Source of the DNA: Cheilinus undulatus
Lineage: Eukaryota; Chordata; Actinopteri; Labriformes; Labridae
Length of the DNA stretch: 64,000 nt
NCBI RefSeq assembly: GCF_018320785.1
Contig: NC_054869.1
Span: 33,272,289 to 33,336,288, forward strand
Direction of reading: 5' to 3'
A program made the position numbers and the translations under genes. Below the pieces are notes generated by a model. It was not told the DNA's origin. It saw only the letters and a list, made by a program, of their open reading frames with translations, and did not search any database. Within the stretch, counting starts at the first letter, position 1. Each line of letters starts with the position of its first letter. This document shows positions 28,828 to 40,043 of this stretch, piece after piece.

Positions 28828-29815
28828 ACAGGCGCATCTAAAATATTGGAATATCATGAAAAAGTTACGTTTTATCCTGAGATTTAATTCAAAAAGTGAA
28901 ACCTCCATGTATTCTAGATGTGTCATTATAAAGTGTCACATTGAAAAAAGACACTGTTTTAATCTTGAAGATTACAACTTACAGCTCACAAAAATCCACT
29001 ATCTCAAAATATTAAAATATCACAAAACATCAGTCCAAAAAAAAAAAAAAAAAAAAAGATTTATAATGCTGACTACAAATGACTTCATACAGTGCTTAAC
29101 AAATTTATTAGACCACCTGTCTCAGAGACCATCCAGCATCATGAAGTGCTTTAATGCGGACTCTTTCATTTTCAGTGAGCTCTCAACGTTTTACCATTTT
29201 GAACAAGAATGAGGAATTTCAAGCTGAATTCACCCTTTTAAACCCAAAATTGAGCCAGCTCACTGGGCTTCTCTGAGAAGTCAGAAATTAATCAAGCATA
29301 ACATTCAACCACTAAAACTATTTTTTCTCTTCAGGAATGCAAGTAAATAACTATAATTTGACATTAATCAAGAAATAATGATGTGCTTTACTATTTTTTC
29401 TGTTTTTTTGTAAATCAGTAAATTTGAAAATTCATGGTTAACAATAATAATTATATTTTAGCATGAAAAATATCATTTTGGTTAAAGAGCTTCTACATAA
29501 TGGTGTATTAACCATTGCAGAAACATAAAAATGATTTTGATTTTACCAATTTTTACCAATGCTATTAATTTAGGGCAGCTGTGGCATAAACCTTACTTTG
29601 GGTGGTGGTCTAATAAATTTGTTAAAGAACTGTATATGCAAGGTGGCATGGAGCCAACCAGTCTGTAGCACTGCAGGGATGTTATAAAGCCCAGGGTGCT
29701 CTGACAGCAGCCTTAAGATCATCTGTATTGTTGAGTCTGGTGTTCCTCATCTTCCTCTTGGCATTTCCCCCTGAGATTCTCTATGGGGTTCAGGTTGGTC
29801 CACCAGACTCTGGGA
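28828..29815 (-). mobile_element. Truncated Tc1-like transposon (3' end plus transposase C-terminus), interrupted by another element
   Basis: The left end ACAGGCGCATCTAAAATATT ... CATGAAAAAGTT matches the terminal repeat of the MITE at 3369. After an AT-rich 3' region and a poly(A) run at 29039-29058, and after the insertion at 29091-29632, the minus strand at 29640-29800 reads PNLNPIENLRGK and then GFITSLQCYRLVGSMPPC. These are the conserved 'DLNPIENL' block and C-terminus of Tc1 transposases. The frame has stops and the 5' part of the element is missing. Confidence 0.75.
29091..29632. mobile_element. 542-bp Tc1/mariner-type MITE nested in the Tc1-like relic, flanked by TA
   Basis: Terminal inverted repeats of about 28 bp: left CAGTGCTTAACAAATTTATT then AGACCACC; right end is its complement with one inserted base and one mismatch (GGTGGTCTAATAAATTTGTT then AAAGAACTG). 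Both sides are flanked by TA (29089-29090 and 29633-29634), the usual Tc1/mariner target duplication. There is no transposase frame inside. Confidence 0.85.
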
Positions 29816-31129
29816 CCTTGATGTTAAGGAAATTTCCAATATTTCTTTTATTTCTAATGCTTCAGGTAAGTTATTCCAAGGTCCCAGGTCAAGATGTACA
29901 GTCAGGAGTGGAGACTCTAGGGGTCTCTCCTCTTCTCCCAGGTTGATAGTCTAAACTCACATTCTTGAGTTAGATAAAATGCTGTTTGTTCCTATAGTCA
30001 AGGATTGTTTGTGTGTCAGTGAACCTTAGACAGAGACAGTCTGGTTCCAGTACATATTTTGAGTTATGATCAAGGCTAAGGTATAAAAAGTTGAACTACT
30101 TTGGGCTTCGTTAGAAATCTGGCTTCGACCTCACACCGTGTTGATGTCACTGTTTCTCCTTGGCCAAGACTAGTAAACAGCTCAACCTAAGTCATTTCCG
30201 TCTCTCGTGTCTCTCTCTTTCCTCAGGTTTTGGATTAGTTATGAAATATTTCTTTATCATTTGATTTCCAAATAAAATGCAAAATTTACCTTCATCTGAA
30301 AACCTGTAGATAAGTGCAAAGGTGTGTAAATGAAGCAGAATCTATTGGGGAATATCACACTTTTGGTTCAGATGCACTAAATACCACACTCAGGTTGAGT
30401 AGAATGTCAAGTCTGTAATGGCAACAACATCTCATGTTAAGACAAACCTGAACACAGTTGCGTCAACACATTTCTCTGTTTCGTGTCTGAGAAATGATGC
30501 CAGATAACTAAATGTGACAGTGACAGAGACAAATCTTAAGCTAGACTCTTACCTACAACAAGGTAAAGCTGGCAGCACCACAGGTGGTACACGAGCTACA
30601 GCTCTGGAGCTGCTGCCAGAGCACAGCCAGGAGTTCAAACCTGTGCTGTGGTGTGATTTAATCATCTGTAATCTTGTGAGGCTAACAGAGCCTGCAGGCT
30701 GGGAAATGTCATCTGACAGAGTGAGTCATGCTGCACCCCTCGAACTCATAATGCAAACTGATGATTAAACTGCATTAACAGGGCCTGCAGCAGATGCTGT
30801 GCAAAATATTTCATGGTTAGTGTTGAAGGAAATGCAATGAAGTGCTGACAACATACATAGGTTTGGATTTTGGTGCACATTGTTCTGCGACTCAACTCTT
30901 CGCATCAGCTGAGTACATGTAAAACTAAAATATACTTTAAAAGATTCTGAAGTTTAATCGTTGTACCACACAGATCTTCAGCATTTGTGTTAGTGGTCTG
31001 CATCCCCCTCAGCATGAAGTGGATATCTGGGGATTCCTTGACTTGCTATCAGCTGCAGGTGGATATGCAAGGAACTGCAGATTTTTTTTTTTTTTTTTTG
31101 CACTTCCAACTTAGCTTTTTTTTTACACT

Positions 31130-31480
31130 GGAGACTGCAGCTTTAGGGAACCACAAGGCTCCATATTAAGCCCCTTTTCTTTCCCTTGTCTATACTTCTT
31201 CTGGGGTTAATTCCATAAAACATGTCCTCTATTGTTGATATGCAGATGATGCCACACTATACCTTCTATTGAAATTTTGTAGTCTGAAAAGGGTAGCACC
31301 CAATCCTTTCTTAAGCACTTCAAATAAAATCCTGGATGGCAAAAGCTTAACCAGAATAAATCCACAGTCCTGCAAAAATATCCAACCATTTTCCTGGTCC
31401 AGAGTGAACAAGCAGGACTTAAAACAAGCAACAGTGAGTAACAAGTCTGGTAAGGTCTAATGGTCCAGCTCAGCATAGAC
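31130..31480 (+). mobile_element. LINE reverse-transcriptase fragment
   Basis: Plus-strand translation across two or three frames gives GNHKAPY-APFLSLVYTSSG followed by CYADD-like YADDATLYLLLKF at about 31240-31275, the catalytic YADD box of a non-LTR reverse transcriptase, with the usual preceding 'PQGS-LGPLLFS-Y' block decayed. It resembles L2/Rex1-type fish LINEs. It is a short, stop-ridden scrap. Confidence 0.65.
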
Positions 31481-32107
31481 GACATGGTGTAGGTCTAAAA
31501 AGACCCCAAAAGATCAGCATTTGAAACAGCAGCTGACAACAAACAATTTGATTCTGTAACTTCACCTACAGTAAATCAAGAACCAGATTTTAAACTTTTA
31601 CAGCTTTTCTTAAACTCTTCATTTATTTTCAGCATCTAAACAAGTGGAACATTCATGTTTATTCTGGCAGATGATCTCCTTTAACAAAAATGAAAACAAT
31701 ACAATCAATACAAGTATTTGTACTTATTTTATTTATATAATTTTTCATGTGAAAACATATTTAAACCTTTACATGAAAGTCTACCACATGGAATCAAATA
31801 TTATCTTTAAAGAGATAACTGTATAAATACAAGCAATAAACTGAAATGTATTTTAAAAACAACATAAGAGTAATAAAAGCTCCTGTGAGAAGTTCTGAAC
31901 TGTTTGTGAAACAGACTAAAATCATCACTGATGGTTCTGTATGAGCTGAAAAACAAAATACATCATCGGTAAGAAGACTGATTATATTTGTTAAGTTCAT
32001 TATAATGTCTATCACCCCAAACATGAGATGTCAGACGAGGCGGTCAGCAGCATGCTGCAGAAATGGCCTTTAATTTTTTGTTTTGTTTTGTTTTTTTACT
32101 GAAAAGA

Positions 32108-32113
32108 TTTATT
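32108..32113 (-). terminator. sprn: Candidate polyadenylation signal of sprn
   Basis: TTTATT on the plus strand, AATAAA on the minus, about 960 nt past the sprn stop. An alternative is at 32685-32690. No other gene on this strand needs it. Confidence 0.35.
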
Positions 32114-33072
32114 TTGAGTAATGTGTCTGCATTGTGCATTTGTACAGCATTCTGTCTGCACCACACTCCCAAAGAAGTCGCTTCCTTTTTTTTCAGTCTT
32201 TGTATTTCCACATCACACGCTACAGTCCAAACAGAAGCGCCATTCTGCTGCACTCTGCTTGAAATGTGGAGCAAGCCTGTTTTCAGCTGAGCTGCTGCCA
32301 GCATGAGTCTAGCTGAGCAGATCAGAGTGACCCAGACAGGAAGTCAGACATGGGAACACACAGACCACTCAGTCAATTTCAGAATAAAAGACCAGGTACA
32401 GACAGCAAATTGTTTATGCTATCACTATATCATACCTGAGAGAACTTGGTATTTCATAGACTGATCTAGGTGGCACCAGGTGGGCAAGGACACGATAGTT
32501 GGAGCACAACTGGGCACACAAACCTTGAGGATATTGTAGGTTAGACTTACATAATAATTCCTCACAGGAGCTTTAATGCTGAAATAAACTGAGAAATGGC
32601 ATTCTCATACATAGCTGCTCTTTAACCCTAGGTTCTGGTGTTGCTTCATGAGGTAGGCTTAACATTAGCATAAATTACAGTAGATTTATTCCCATCTATA
32701 TTTACAAGTTGATCATGAAGGATAGACAAAATATTATAAACCATCAAAGGTATAAAAACACTGGCCACATTAAAAGTAAGGGTATATGTGGGAAAAGCTG
32801 AAGTTAGTCATCAAGTTTAATGATCTTAAGTTTAGCAGAAGGGCTTCATTTTATCATCACAACTCCAGTCACACTGATGTGGTAAACGTCAAATTGTTTG
32901 TCTTCTCTTCACAGACAGGGCAGTGAAGTGTGGAGAAACACACTGGCCACAGTTTTTCTTTGCTCCAGGGTCATATTTTGGGTCATCTTTGACTTTAAAC
33001 CACAGCTCTGCCTCTGTCAGGCTGTGTATTTGTTTTCAGTCAGGGGCTTGGCCTGTGCCTTTGTCTCCAGCT

Positions 33073-33597
33073 CTACATGAGTGCCACCCAGTGGCCCATC
33101 AGCAGGGACATCAGGGAGCCGATCACTATGATGATGCTGTTGTAGATAGGCCCGCTGGATGCTCCTCCGTAGTAGTACTCCATGTCTCCAGAGCCCTCCT
33201 GATCATATCCAGGCCTGGGTCCATAGCCTCCACCTCCATATCTGGGGTAGCCATAGCCTCCATATCCATACCCTCCACCATATCCTCCATATCCTCCATA
33301 CCCTCCATACCCTCCACCATATCCATACCCAGGCCGGCTCAGGGCGGACCCCAGCACTGCTCCTCCTATGGCCCCTGCTGCAGCTGCTCCAGCCACTTTC
33401 CCTGCACTGGGTCCGCTGCTCTGGGCAGGTCTGTAGGCTCCACCGCCTCCACCCCAGCCCCGGCTGTAGCCTCCTCCACCACGACCAAAGCCGCCACCTC
33501 CTCGACCTCCACCACGGCGGGCCTCAGAGCCAGGTACCAAAGCAGAGAGGAGCAGCAGGCAGAGGGCCACAGTGAGGGGGAGCCTCAGGCCAGACAT
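33073..33597 (-). CDS. sprn: Shadoo (shadow of prion protein), 174 aa
   Basis: A GPI-anchored prion-superfamily protein of the cell surface. I start at 33597 (MSGLRLPLTVALCLLLL), 14 nt after the acceptor TTTTTTTCAG ending at 33612; the in-frame upstream ATG at 33642 lies inside the intron. Residues 1-26 are the signal peptide, followed by RRGGGRGGGGFGRGGGG (the basic RG-repeat region typical of Shadoo). Residues 66-87 are the hydrophobic core (KVAGAAAAGAIGGAVLGSAL). A long GYGG array then replaces most of the C-terminal part, followed by DQEGSGDMEYYYGGASSG and a GPI hydrophobic tail. There is no Cys in the mature protein and, unlike mammalian Shadoo, no N-X-S/T sequon. Fish have two Shadoo genes; I cannot say whether this is sprna or sprnb. 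It lies tail-to-tail with the second prion gene. Confidence 0.9.
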   Translation of the reverse strand: MSGLRLPLTVALCLLLLSALVPGSEARRGGGRGGGGFGRGGGGYSRGWGGGGGAYRPAQSSGPSAGKVAGAAAAGAIGGAVLGSALSRPGYGYGGGYGGYGGYGGYGGGYGYGGYGYPRYGGGGYGPRPGYDQEGSGDMEYYYGGASSGPIYNSIIIVIGSLMSLLMGHWVALM

Positions 33598-33649
33598 GAT
33601 CTCTGTATCCTCTGAAAAAAAGTCAATAGAAATATTTATCATTGGAGAA

Positions 33650-36600
33650 CATTTACACAGAAAAGACTTGTTGAATTTAGCTGCACCTGCTGTTTAATTT
33701 TGTCAGTATTTAAAGCCTTTGTTTAATCAATGTGTCAGTGCCTTGGTACTGTTAATATACAAAGTTAATTATTATGGGAAAATCAAACACATTAGACTAG
33801 AAAGATGAATAAACATCAAGGAGTAGCTTGCATTAACTTATACTACAAATAAAGGCAATCTCAAATACAGATATTTGTCATTTTGTACAACTGTTACATG
33901 TCGTTGCACTTCTAAGTAAGAAAAAACATGTCCATTTAAAAAAAATACAAGTTAAAAAAAAAAACTTTTAAGCATGCATTTTGAAAATTTGCCACTCTGG
34001 GATGTTATTACTTTCCTAATATTGTTGTGGTTTTATGTGACCAAATGTAGCACAGTTTACACAAGGGATTCTCAAAAGCCCAAATGGGACAAGTACTGGA
34101 AATCAGTAGTAGTTAGAAACGCAGTGCCACATATATTTATTTTTATACTTAAACAATCTTAATTTTATCATCTCTATTAAATAAAAAAATATTCTTTTAT
34201 TCTTTTACTTCATGTCAGACAAGCAGCACATAAAATGAGGCTAGTTATTCTTGAAAAATTCATAATCAGTAAGGAAAAACTGACTCAGACATAAATACAC
34301 CTTTATTTAAACTGAATGCCTCTTCATTAAGAAGTGAGACTGATGTTCTTTGAGTGGTACTTTCCTGAAGGCACACAGGTCATAATAGACTGTTGAGATG
34401 TTCTCATCACAGCTTTAGTCCTACAGCGTGATATTTTTACGCTGCTGATGACTTAGAGCTGGACGGATCACTGGTCTTAATCCGGCTTTTTGAAACACAT
34501 TTTACACAAGCACCATGACGATTTCACCCCGAGCTGATCTGAGATCAGAAACAGTCAATAATCTCTAACACTCTTCCATCTGTTTGATCAGTGGACTAGA
34601 CCTGCTGCTGTGATAACAAAGGCGACAACGAGGGACTCCTCATGGCTGTTAGTTTTTGTTTCCTTTGTTGAATCATGGAGAAAATACAAATTAAATATGT
34701 AACTGTTATTTATAGAAAAATATAGAGTTTCAGTGTTTTCTATAATGTCTTACATGTAGAGATCCTAAAATAAAAACATTATTTTACACTTATTTTAACT
34801 TAATATGAAGTCTTTATAATCAGGATTATTTCAAAGAATATTATGATTTGGGCTTAAATGTAAAGATGGAAATGTAAATATGCTTGAGTAAATATCAAAT
34901 ATAAAAGTAAATATAATAATATGAAAAAAGCACATAGATACATCTTTTCCTTCAATGATGCCTACATAATTTTAATATACACCAACACTCTTCGAATTAT
35001 CAATATATACATAAGATAAATGACAACGCTTGCTTGATCATCTTATTGTTTTTTTAACTTTATTTTTAATTCCACAACCCCACTCCAAACAAGCATTACC
35101 TCGATCTCTTTTTTAATGTGATGCATTTCTTGTAGCTCTTACCTGACTATAGATTATTTTTTTTGTTTATACTTTAGCATTTTTACATGACAGGGTGACA
35201 CATAAATCCAAACCACGACCATGAATAATACCAACAACTAAAAAATAAAACAAGAAAGACATTAACGCATTTCATGACAATAAAACATATAAGGAGAAAA
35301 TAGAGTACATGTTGTAAAATATTTCTTTTAATATCAAACGTTCCAGATTATCCTGTACAGGGCTGACATGAGTTTCAGATTAAAACAAAAACATAGAATT
35401 TAATTGCTCTGATTTAAATGAATATTTGTGATGCTGAGATGTACTCCCACACCTGAATTGAGAAACATTTTTGATAACCTCCTAGCTCTTGATGTGTACA
35501 CATGTAAGTAGAGTTTCTAAAAATAATCTCCTGATTTCCATTAACAGTCACAAGTTTCCCTCACTGAAAATCTCTGCTGTGTAAAATGTAAAAAAATCAA
35601 GTCCTGATTACACCGCTGCTGTTGAACATTTTGTCTGACACCTGTCCTTACAGGTAGCATTTTCACACATTAATATAACCATAAAGAAATGTTTCATCTT
35701 GGCCCTGATGTTAAGATTTTTAGAGTGCTGAGCAGTATCCACTGCACTCCGATATATATTATACTATTTATAACAGCAGTCTGTTATTAATAGCAAAATA
35801 AAGTATATTTTGATGAGTAAAATATTACTGCTATAAATATGTAAACATCTTTAAGTTTAGACTTGTTATAGAGTATTATTCAGCTGGAGGTTTGACTATT
35901 TAGTCCTGCGTAAATGTTCTGAATCCTCTTCCCACCAATGACAATAGCAGCTATAAGCACCATGACATCATTTTCTGTGCCGTCAACAAACTCCCCAGAC
36001 TAATCTGTGTCCTCCTAACAGGAGAGTTCAGCTATAATTACACTGGGTCAGTGGGAATAATCCAGTCACTCTCAGATTATAGCTCCAAACTCACTAACAA
36101 GATCAAAAGAATTATCATCATCATCAAATCTGATCAACAAGGAGCACTCTTAAAAGGCTCATCATGTTATTGACAGCTGAGGTTTTACTCATTCTAGCAG
36201 CTAAGGACATTTCCAATACATCCAGTTCACAACAAGAGAGATTCATTCATAAAAAAGGGCTGAGAAAAAGACAGAGCAATACCCAAAAGTCTTCAAAAGT
36301 GAAAAATCTGTGCAGTTTTATGACTATCTTCAAATGTATGGCCAAGTCAAAAATGATTTAAGCTTATGCTAAGACAAAGCATTTACAAGAACAAACAAAT
36401 GACAAATAAGTAATACATTGTATGAATTATGATTTTCTATAAAATCATAAAATGCTTTAAAAAACATTACATATTTTTCAAATTTGTTTCAAAGGCTGGA
36501 AAATATGAAAAGTCAAAATGTTGTATTGATTTGTTTTTTTAATTATTATTTTATTTTTAATTCACTTTTGGACATTTGTATTTAAATTTAAAGCCCTTGA

Positions 36601-36990
36601 CTGCAGCTTTGCTACAGTATTTTAAAACATTTTTTCTAAACTGTATGATTATAAAAAATGAATAAATAATTGTAGCTTGAATGATGTTTTTGTTTCACTG
36701 TATACAGTTTACAGTGAACTTTGAAAACTCTCAGAGCTACTTTGAAAAACTGATTACATTAGTGACAAGTGTATGACGTTTTATCAACTTAAAAAAATAG
36801 GTTGTCAAGATAATGTCAGAGCTTAACTTCAATTGACTCAACTTAATTCAATTACTTTTTTATCAACATTTTATTAGATCTTCCAACTATTTTCTTTTTA
36901 CAGTGAGTGTAGAAATCCTGTTCTGGTCCAATAGGTCCTATAGGTAAACAATAAAGAACTAAATGATCCACAATGTGGTTATAGTAACAA
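33650..36990. other. Probable sprn intron, nothing else recognised
   Basis: Very AT-rich sequence with no coding frames, no repeat family that I recognise and no RNA gene. It lies between the inferred first exon and the coding exon of sprn. Confidence 0.4.
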
Positions 36991-37003
36991 AAATGGTACT
37001 CAC

Positions 37004-37230
37004 TTAAAGTGTTGTGTTTCAGGTGATGATTTGTCCTCTGCAGAAACCAGAGCAAGTTTGTACCAGTGTTTGCTGCTCAGACTCCTCTGACAGTAAGAAG
37101 TGTGTTTCAGGGCCAACCTGTTGTCCCACAGACGATCTCTGTCAGGTGGAGTGGATCACCGCGTCTCATTCTTGCTCATTGGCTGAGTGAGCGTTTAAGC
37201 TGCCGTACGCACCACATCACACATAAATAC
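37004..37230 (-). promoter_or_regulatory. sprn: Putative promoter and noncoding first exon of sprn
   Basis: On the minus strand a strong donor CACTTTAA|GTGAGTACC occurs at 37004/37003. Upstream lie a TATA-like TATTTATG (37229-37222) and a CCAAT box (ATTGG on plus at 37178-37182). The 3.4-kb intron to 33612 would match the noncoding-exon layout of Shadoo genes. The start of transcription is not fixed. Confidence 0.45.
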
Positions 37231-37239
37231 CTGTGAGTG

Positions 37240-38990
37240 TGTTTCTAATTTAGCCTCCATTATTCAACGCCCCACTGAGAGGATCGTCCAGAACACTTAA
37301 CGAGCTCTCCAGAAGCTTCCACTACATCTAGTCGTAAATTATACAACCAGATTTAAAGGTCATTATGTAAGGAGCCAAAGGAGGCCTTCAGCCCAGTGAC
37401 CTGAACAAACAGAGGGAGATTACACATGTATTTATATTCATCTTTTCTAAACATAACTTTGTTTTATTAAATAACAATCAATGACAGAAAAAACTCCACA
37501 GTTTACAAACAGTGGAATGAGTTTTTCACATCTTGAAGGTTAAAGTTCCTTCTTTTCTTCTTTTTTTTTGGAAAAAGACACAATACAAAAGCAGGCAAGA
37601 GTCACTAAAAATACAAACATGCACACTCTCAGAAACACACGCACACACTTGAAGGTATTTTTGACAATGATATAAAGTTTCAAACAGACAGCATTAACGT
37701 ACATCAGGGTATGAAAATAACTTTTATAACTCATCAAATTCACCAGTCAGTCATTAGTTGATCATTATTTTGTCTTTCTCCGAACACAAACAAACCACTC
37801 GTGTTGCTCATGGGGAAAAAACTGTGCTTTAAATGCTCATTCATTCATTTACAACATTCTTCCATTAAAAATCCACAGCAGAATTCACAGTCTTTTATAA
37901 ACTCACTCTGTCATTTTACCTAAAGCCTTGTATCTAAAGTCTATCCAATGTTCTTTTTGTTAGGAATGCAGGGCTGCAGTGATACCAAATGTTTAAGATT
38001 TATTGTGATTCTTATAATAATCAACATAATCAATGCCTGTTTGGATACCAAGGTTGACAAATTTCAACATATAGGGTCTAATTACTGGATAATGTCTTGC
38101 TTTAATTCTAAATATGCAGGCAAACTCCTGCACGCTATCCAGCCAGCACAAGTACGCTGGCAACAATGCTCTACAGGTGCTGCCAAGGGATTTGTACAAT
38201 TAAATCAGTGTGCTCTCTCTCTCTATCTCCCTCATGACGGCTTTATTTAAAAATATAACTACAGATCTATAGATTATTTTGTAATTTCGTAGGTATTTTT
38301 TTCATACTATTGATTGTGTTATCCAAAAGTATGAAGGTATTGATAATTTTTGAACTTATAAGAATGATGACAATGATTTCTCTTAACTGTGCTTTAAAAT
38401 CTCAACAAGACGTCTTTTTAAAACTATATAAGGCAGTGATGCAATGAGGCCAAAAATGAAGAAAAGACGCGAGGTGTCACAATCAGGACAGATTGTGTCT
38501 TATAAAGGAACAGTTTGACATTTTGTTGGACGTTTTAGGATATAATCTTGTTAAATATATGGCTAAGGGCTTGATGTGAAGATTGGTGAGGCTCTCGTGT
38601 CACTACACCAAATTTAGAAATTAAAACCAGTGGTGTCAGTGAGGCCTTGGCCACTTTAAATTCCATGGCTAGAAATAGCCTGGATCATAAACCTGAAACT
38701 TAAAAAACATTTTTGATTATTTGAAAATAAAGAGATAAAAAATTTTTTTGATTCATTTGGTCTAAGCACTGTTTCCCAGCAGTTGGGTTGAATCTTTTCT
38801 CAAATTTTCAACTTATTTATCTCCTTTACTCTTGATTACTAAGTTGTTTTCCCCAAGATAATGAGATAATTCTTCAAGAAACTATGAGAACTTTCATGCT
38901 TTCTTGGGAAAATGAAGTCAAAGGTATAATGTATGCTTGGATGTGCTTTTCAAACATATTTGTTTGTCCTGCCACCTGAGGTCAAAAGTG
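37240..38990. other. Spacer between sprn and rassf2
   Basis: AT-rich DNA between the sprn promoter and the candidate rassf2 polyadenylation site. No exon, RNA gene or repeat was recognised. Confidence 0.4.
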
Positions 38991-38998
38991 CAACATTC

Positions 38999-39004
38999 TT
39001 TATT
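38999..39004 (-). terminator. rassf2: Candidate polyadenylation signal of rassf2
   Basis: TTTATT on plus (AATAAA on minus) about 1.04 kb beyond the rassf2 stop at 40044. The intervening sequence carries no repeat and looks like 3' UTR. Confidence 0.4.
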
Positions 39005-40043
39005 AAATAAACTGAGTGGTTAAAAAAAGTCTTAAAATTGGACTGAAAGGTTTTGTGAGTGGATTTTTCCCCTTCAGACAGAACCCACTTAAATATTTCC
39101 CCTTGTTATTCTGTGCTATGCTAAGCTACCCAGATGCTGGTGGTGTTTACACAAACAAAAATAAACATCTAATTCATGCCAAACAATACCAGAAAGCATT
39201 TAAAAATGTCAAAATAAACCTTCAGATTCAATCGCAAATGTTGTCAACATTCAGCATGAATGACTGCAGAAAGACTGGACACAATAACAAGAACACAAAC
39301 AGATTATCTGTTCACGCAATTCTCATCTACCTTGTGAACTTCTCAGCTTTGAGGATGAATAGAATTCTGGATTACAATATGTTACACATTTTCAAACAGT
39401 AGGGAAAATAAAGGCACACAGTCTGATGTGAGGCCAGTGTTGTATCTGCTGCTCCAGCCTCAGCTGTTTCACATTTAGGGTCTGTTGTGGCTTTACTTTA
39501 CTATAGTTTTAGCTTGTTTTTGCTTTAAAAACATGGGATTTCAGTGTTTGTGCTTGGAAAAACATTTGAACAGGCACTTTACTGCAATTGTATTCTAAGA
39601 TTTTGTGCTTTAACTTAAGTCTGGGCATCAGTTCACTGTTTGGAGGGTAGATGCAAAACAGGAAGTTTGCTTTAGGCTCATTTTGTCAAATACTGTGCTG
39701 TAAAAATGACTCAAGAGCTGAGGAATGTCTTTCTGAATGAACAGCTTGTGACACATGAAGAAAAAAAGAGCGATCTGGACTGAAGAGTCTTAAACAGACT
39801 CTGTGGGCTGTCATAACCCAAGGATATTGCTGAAAAGAAAACAACCAACATGCACATAATTTTTGCATGTTTGAGTTTTGTCTGTTTGTTGCATTTTAAA
39901 AACAAAAGTCCATGCAGATGCAGGAGCTCAGAGGAGCAGGTAATCAGTGAAACAAGTACACTGAGTTCTTATTAGCTGGTTCTTGGTCACTCGGCCTGCA
40001 GGGTGCGATGATGTAGGAGACTTTTTACAGTTTGATGTTAAGT

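Noticed and set aside
32923-33615. 230-codon plus-strand frame opposite sprn
   Set aside because: It is the antisense reading of Shadoo's Gly-rich codons, low complexity, without splice or start context; sprn explains the region.
39016-39402. 128-codon plus-strand frame near the rassf2 3' end
   Set aside because: It is antisense to the inferred rassf2 3' UTR and has no recognisable domain or codon pattern of a real gene.
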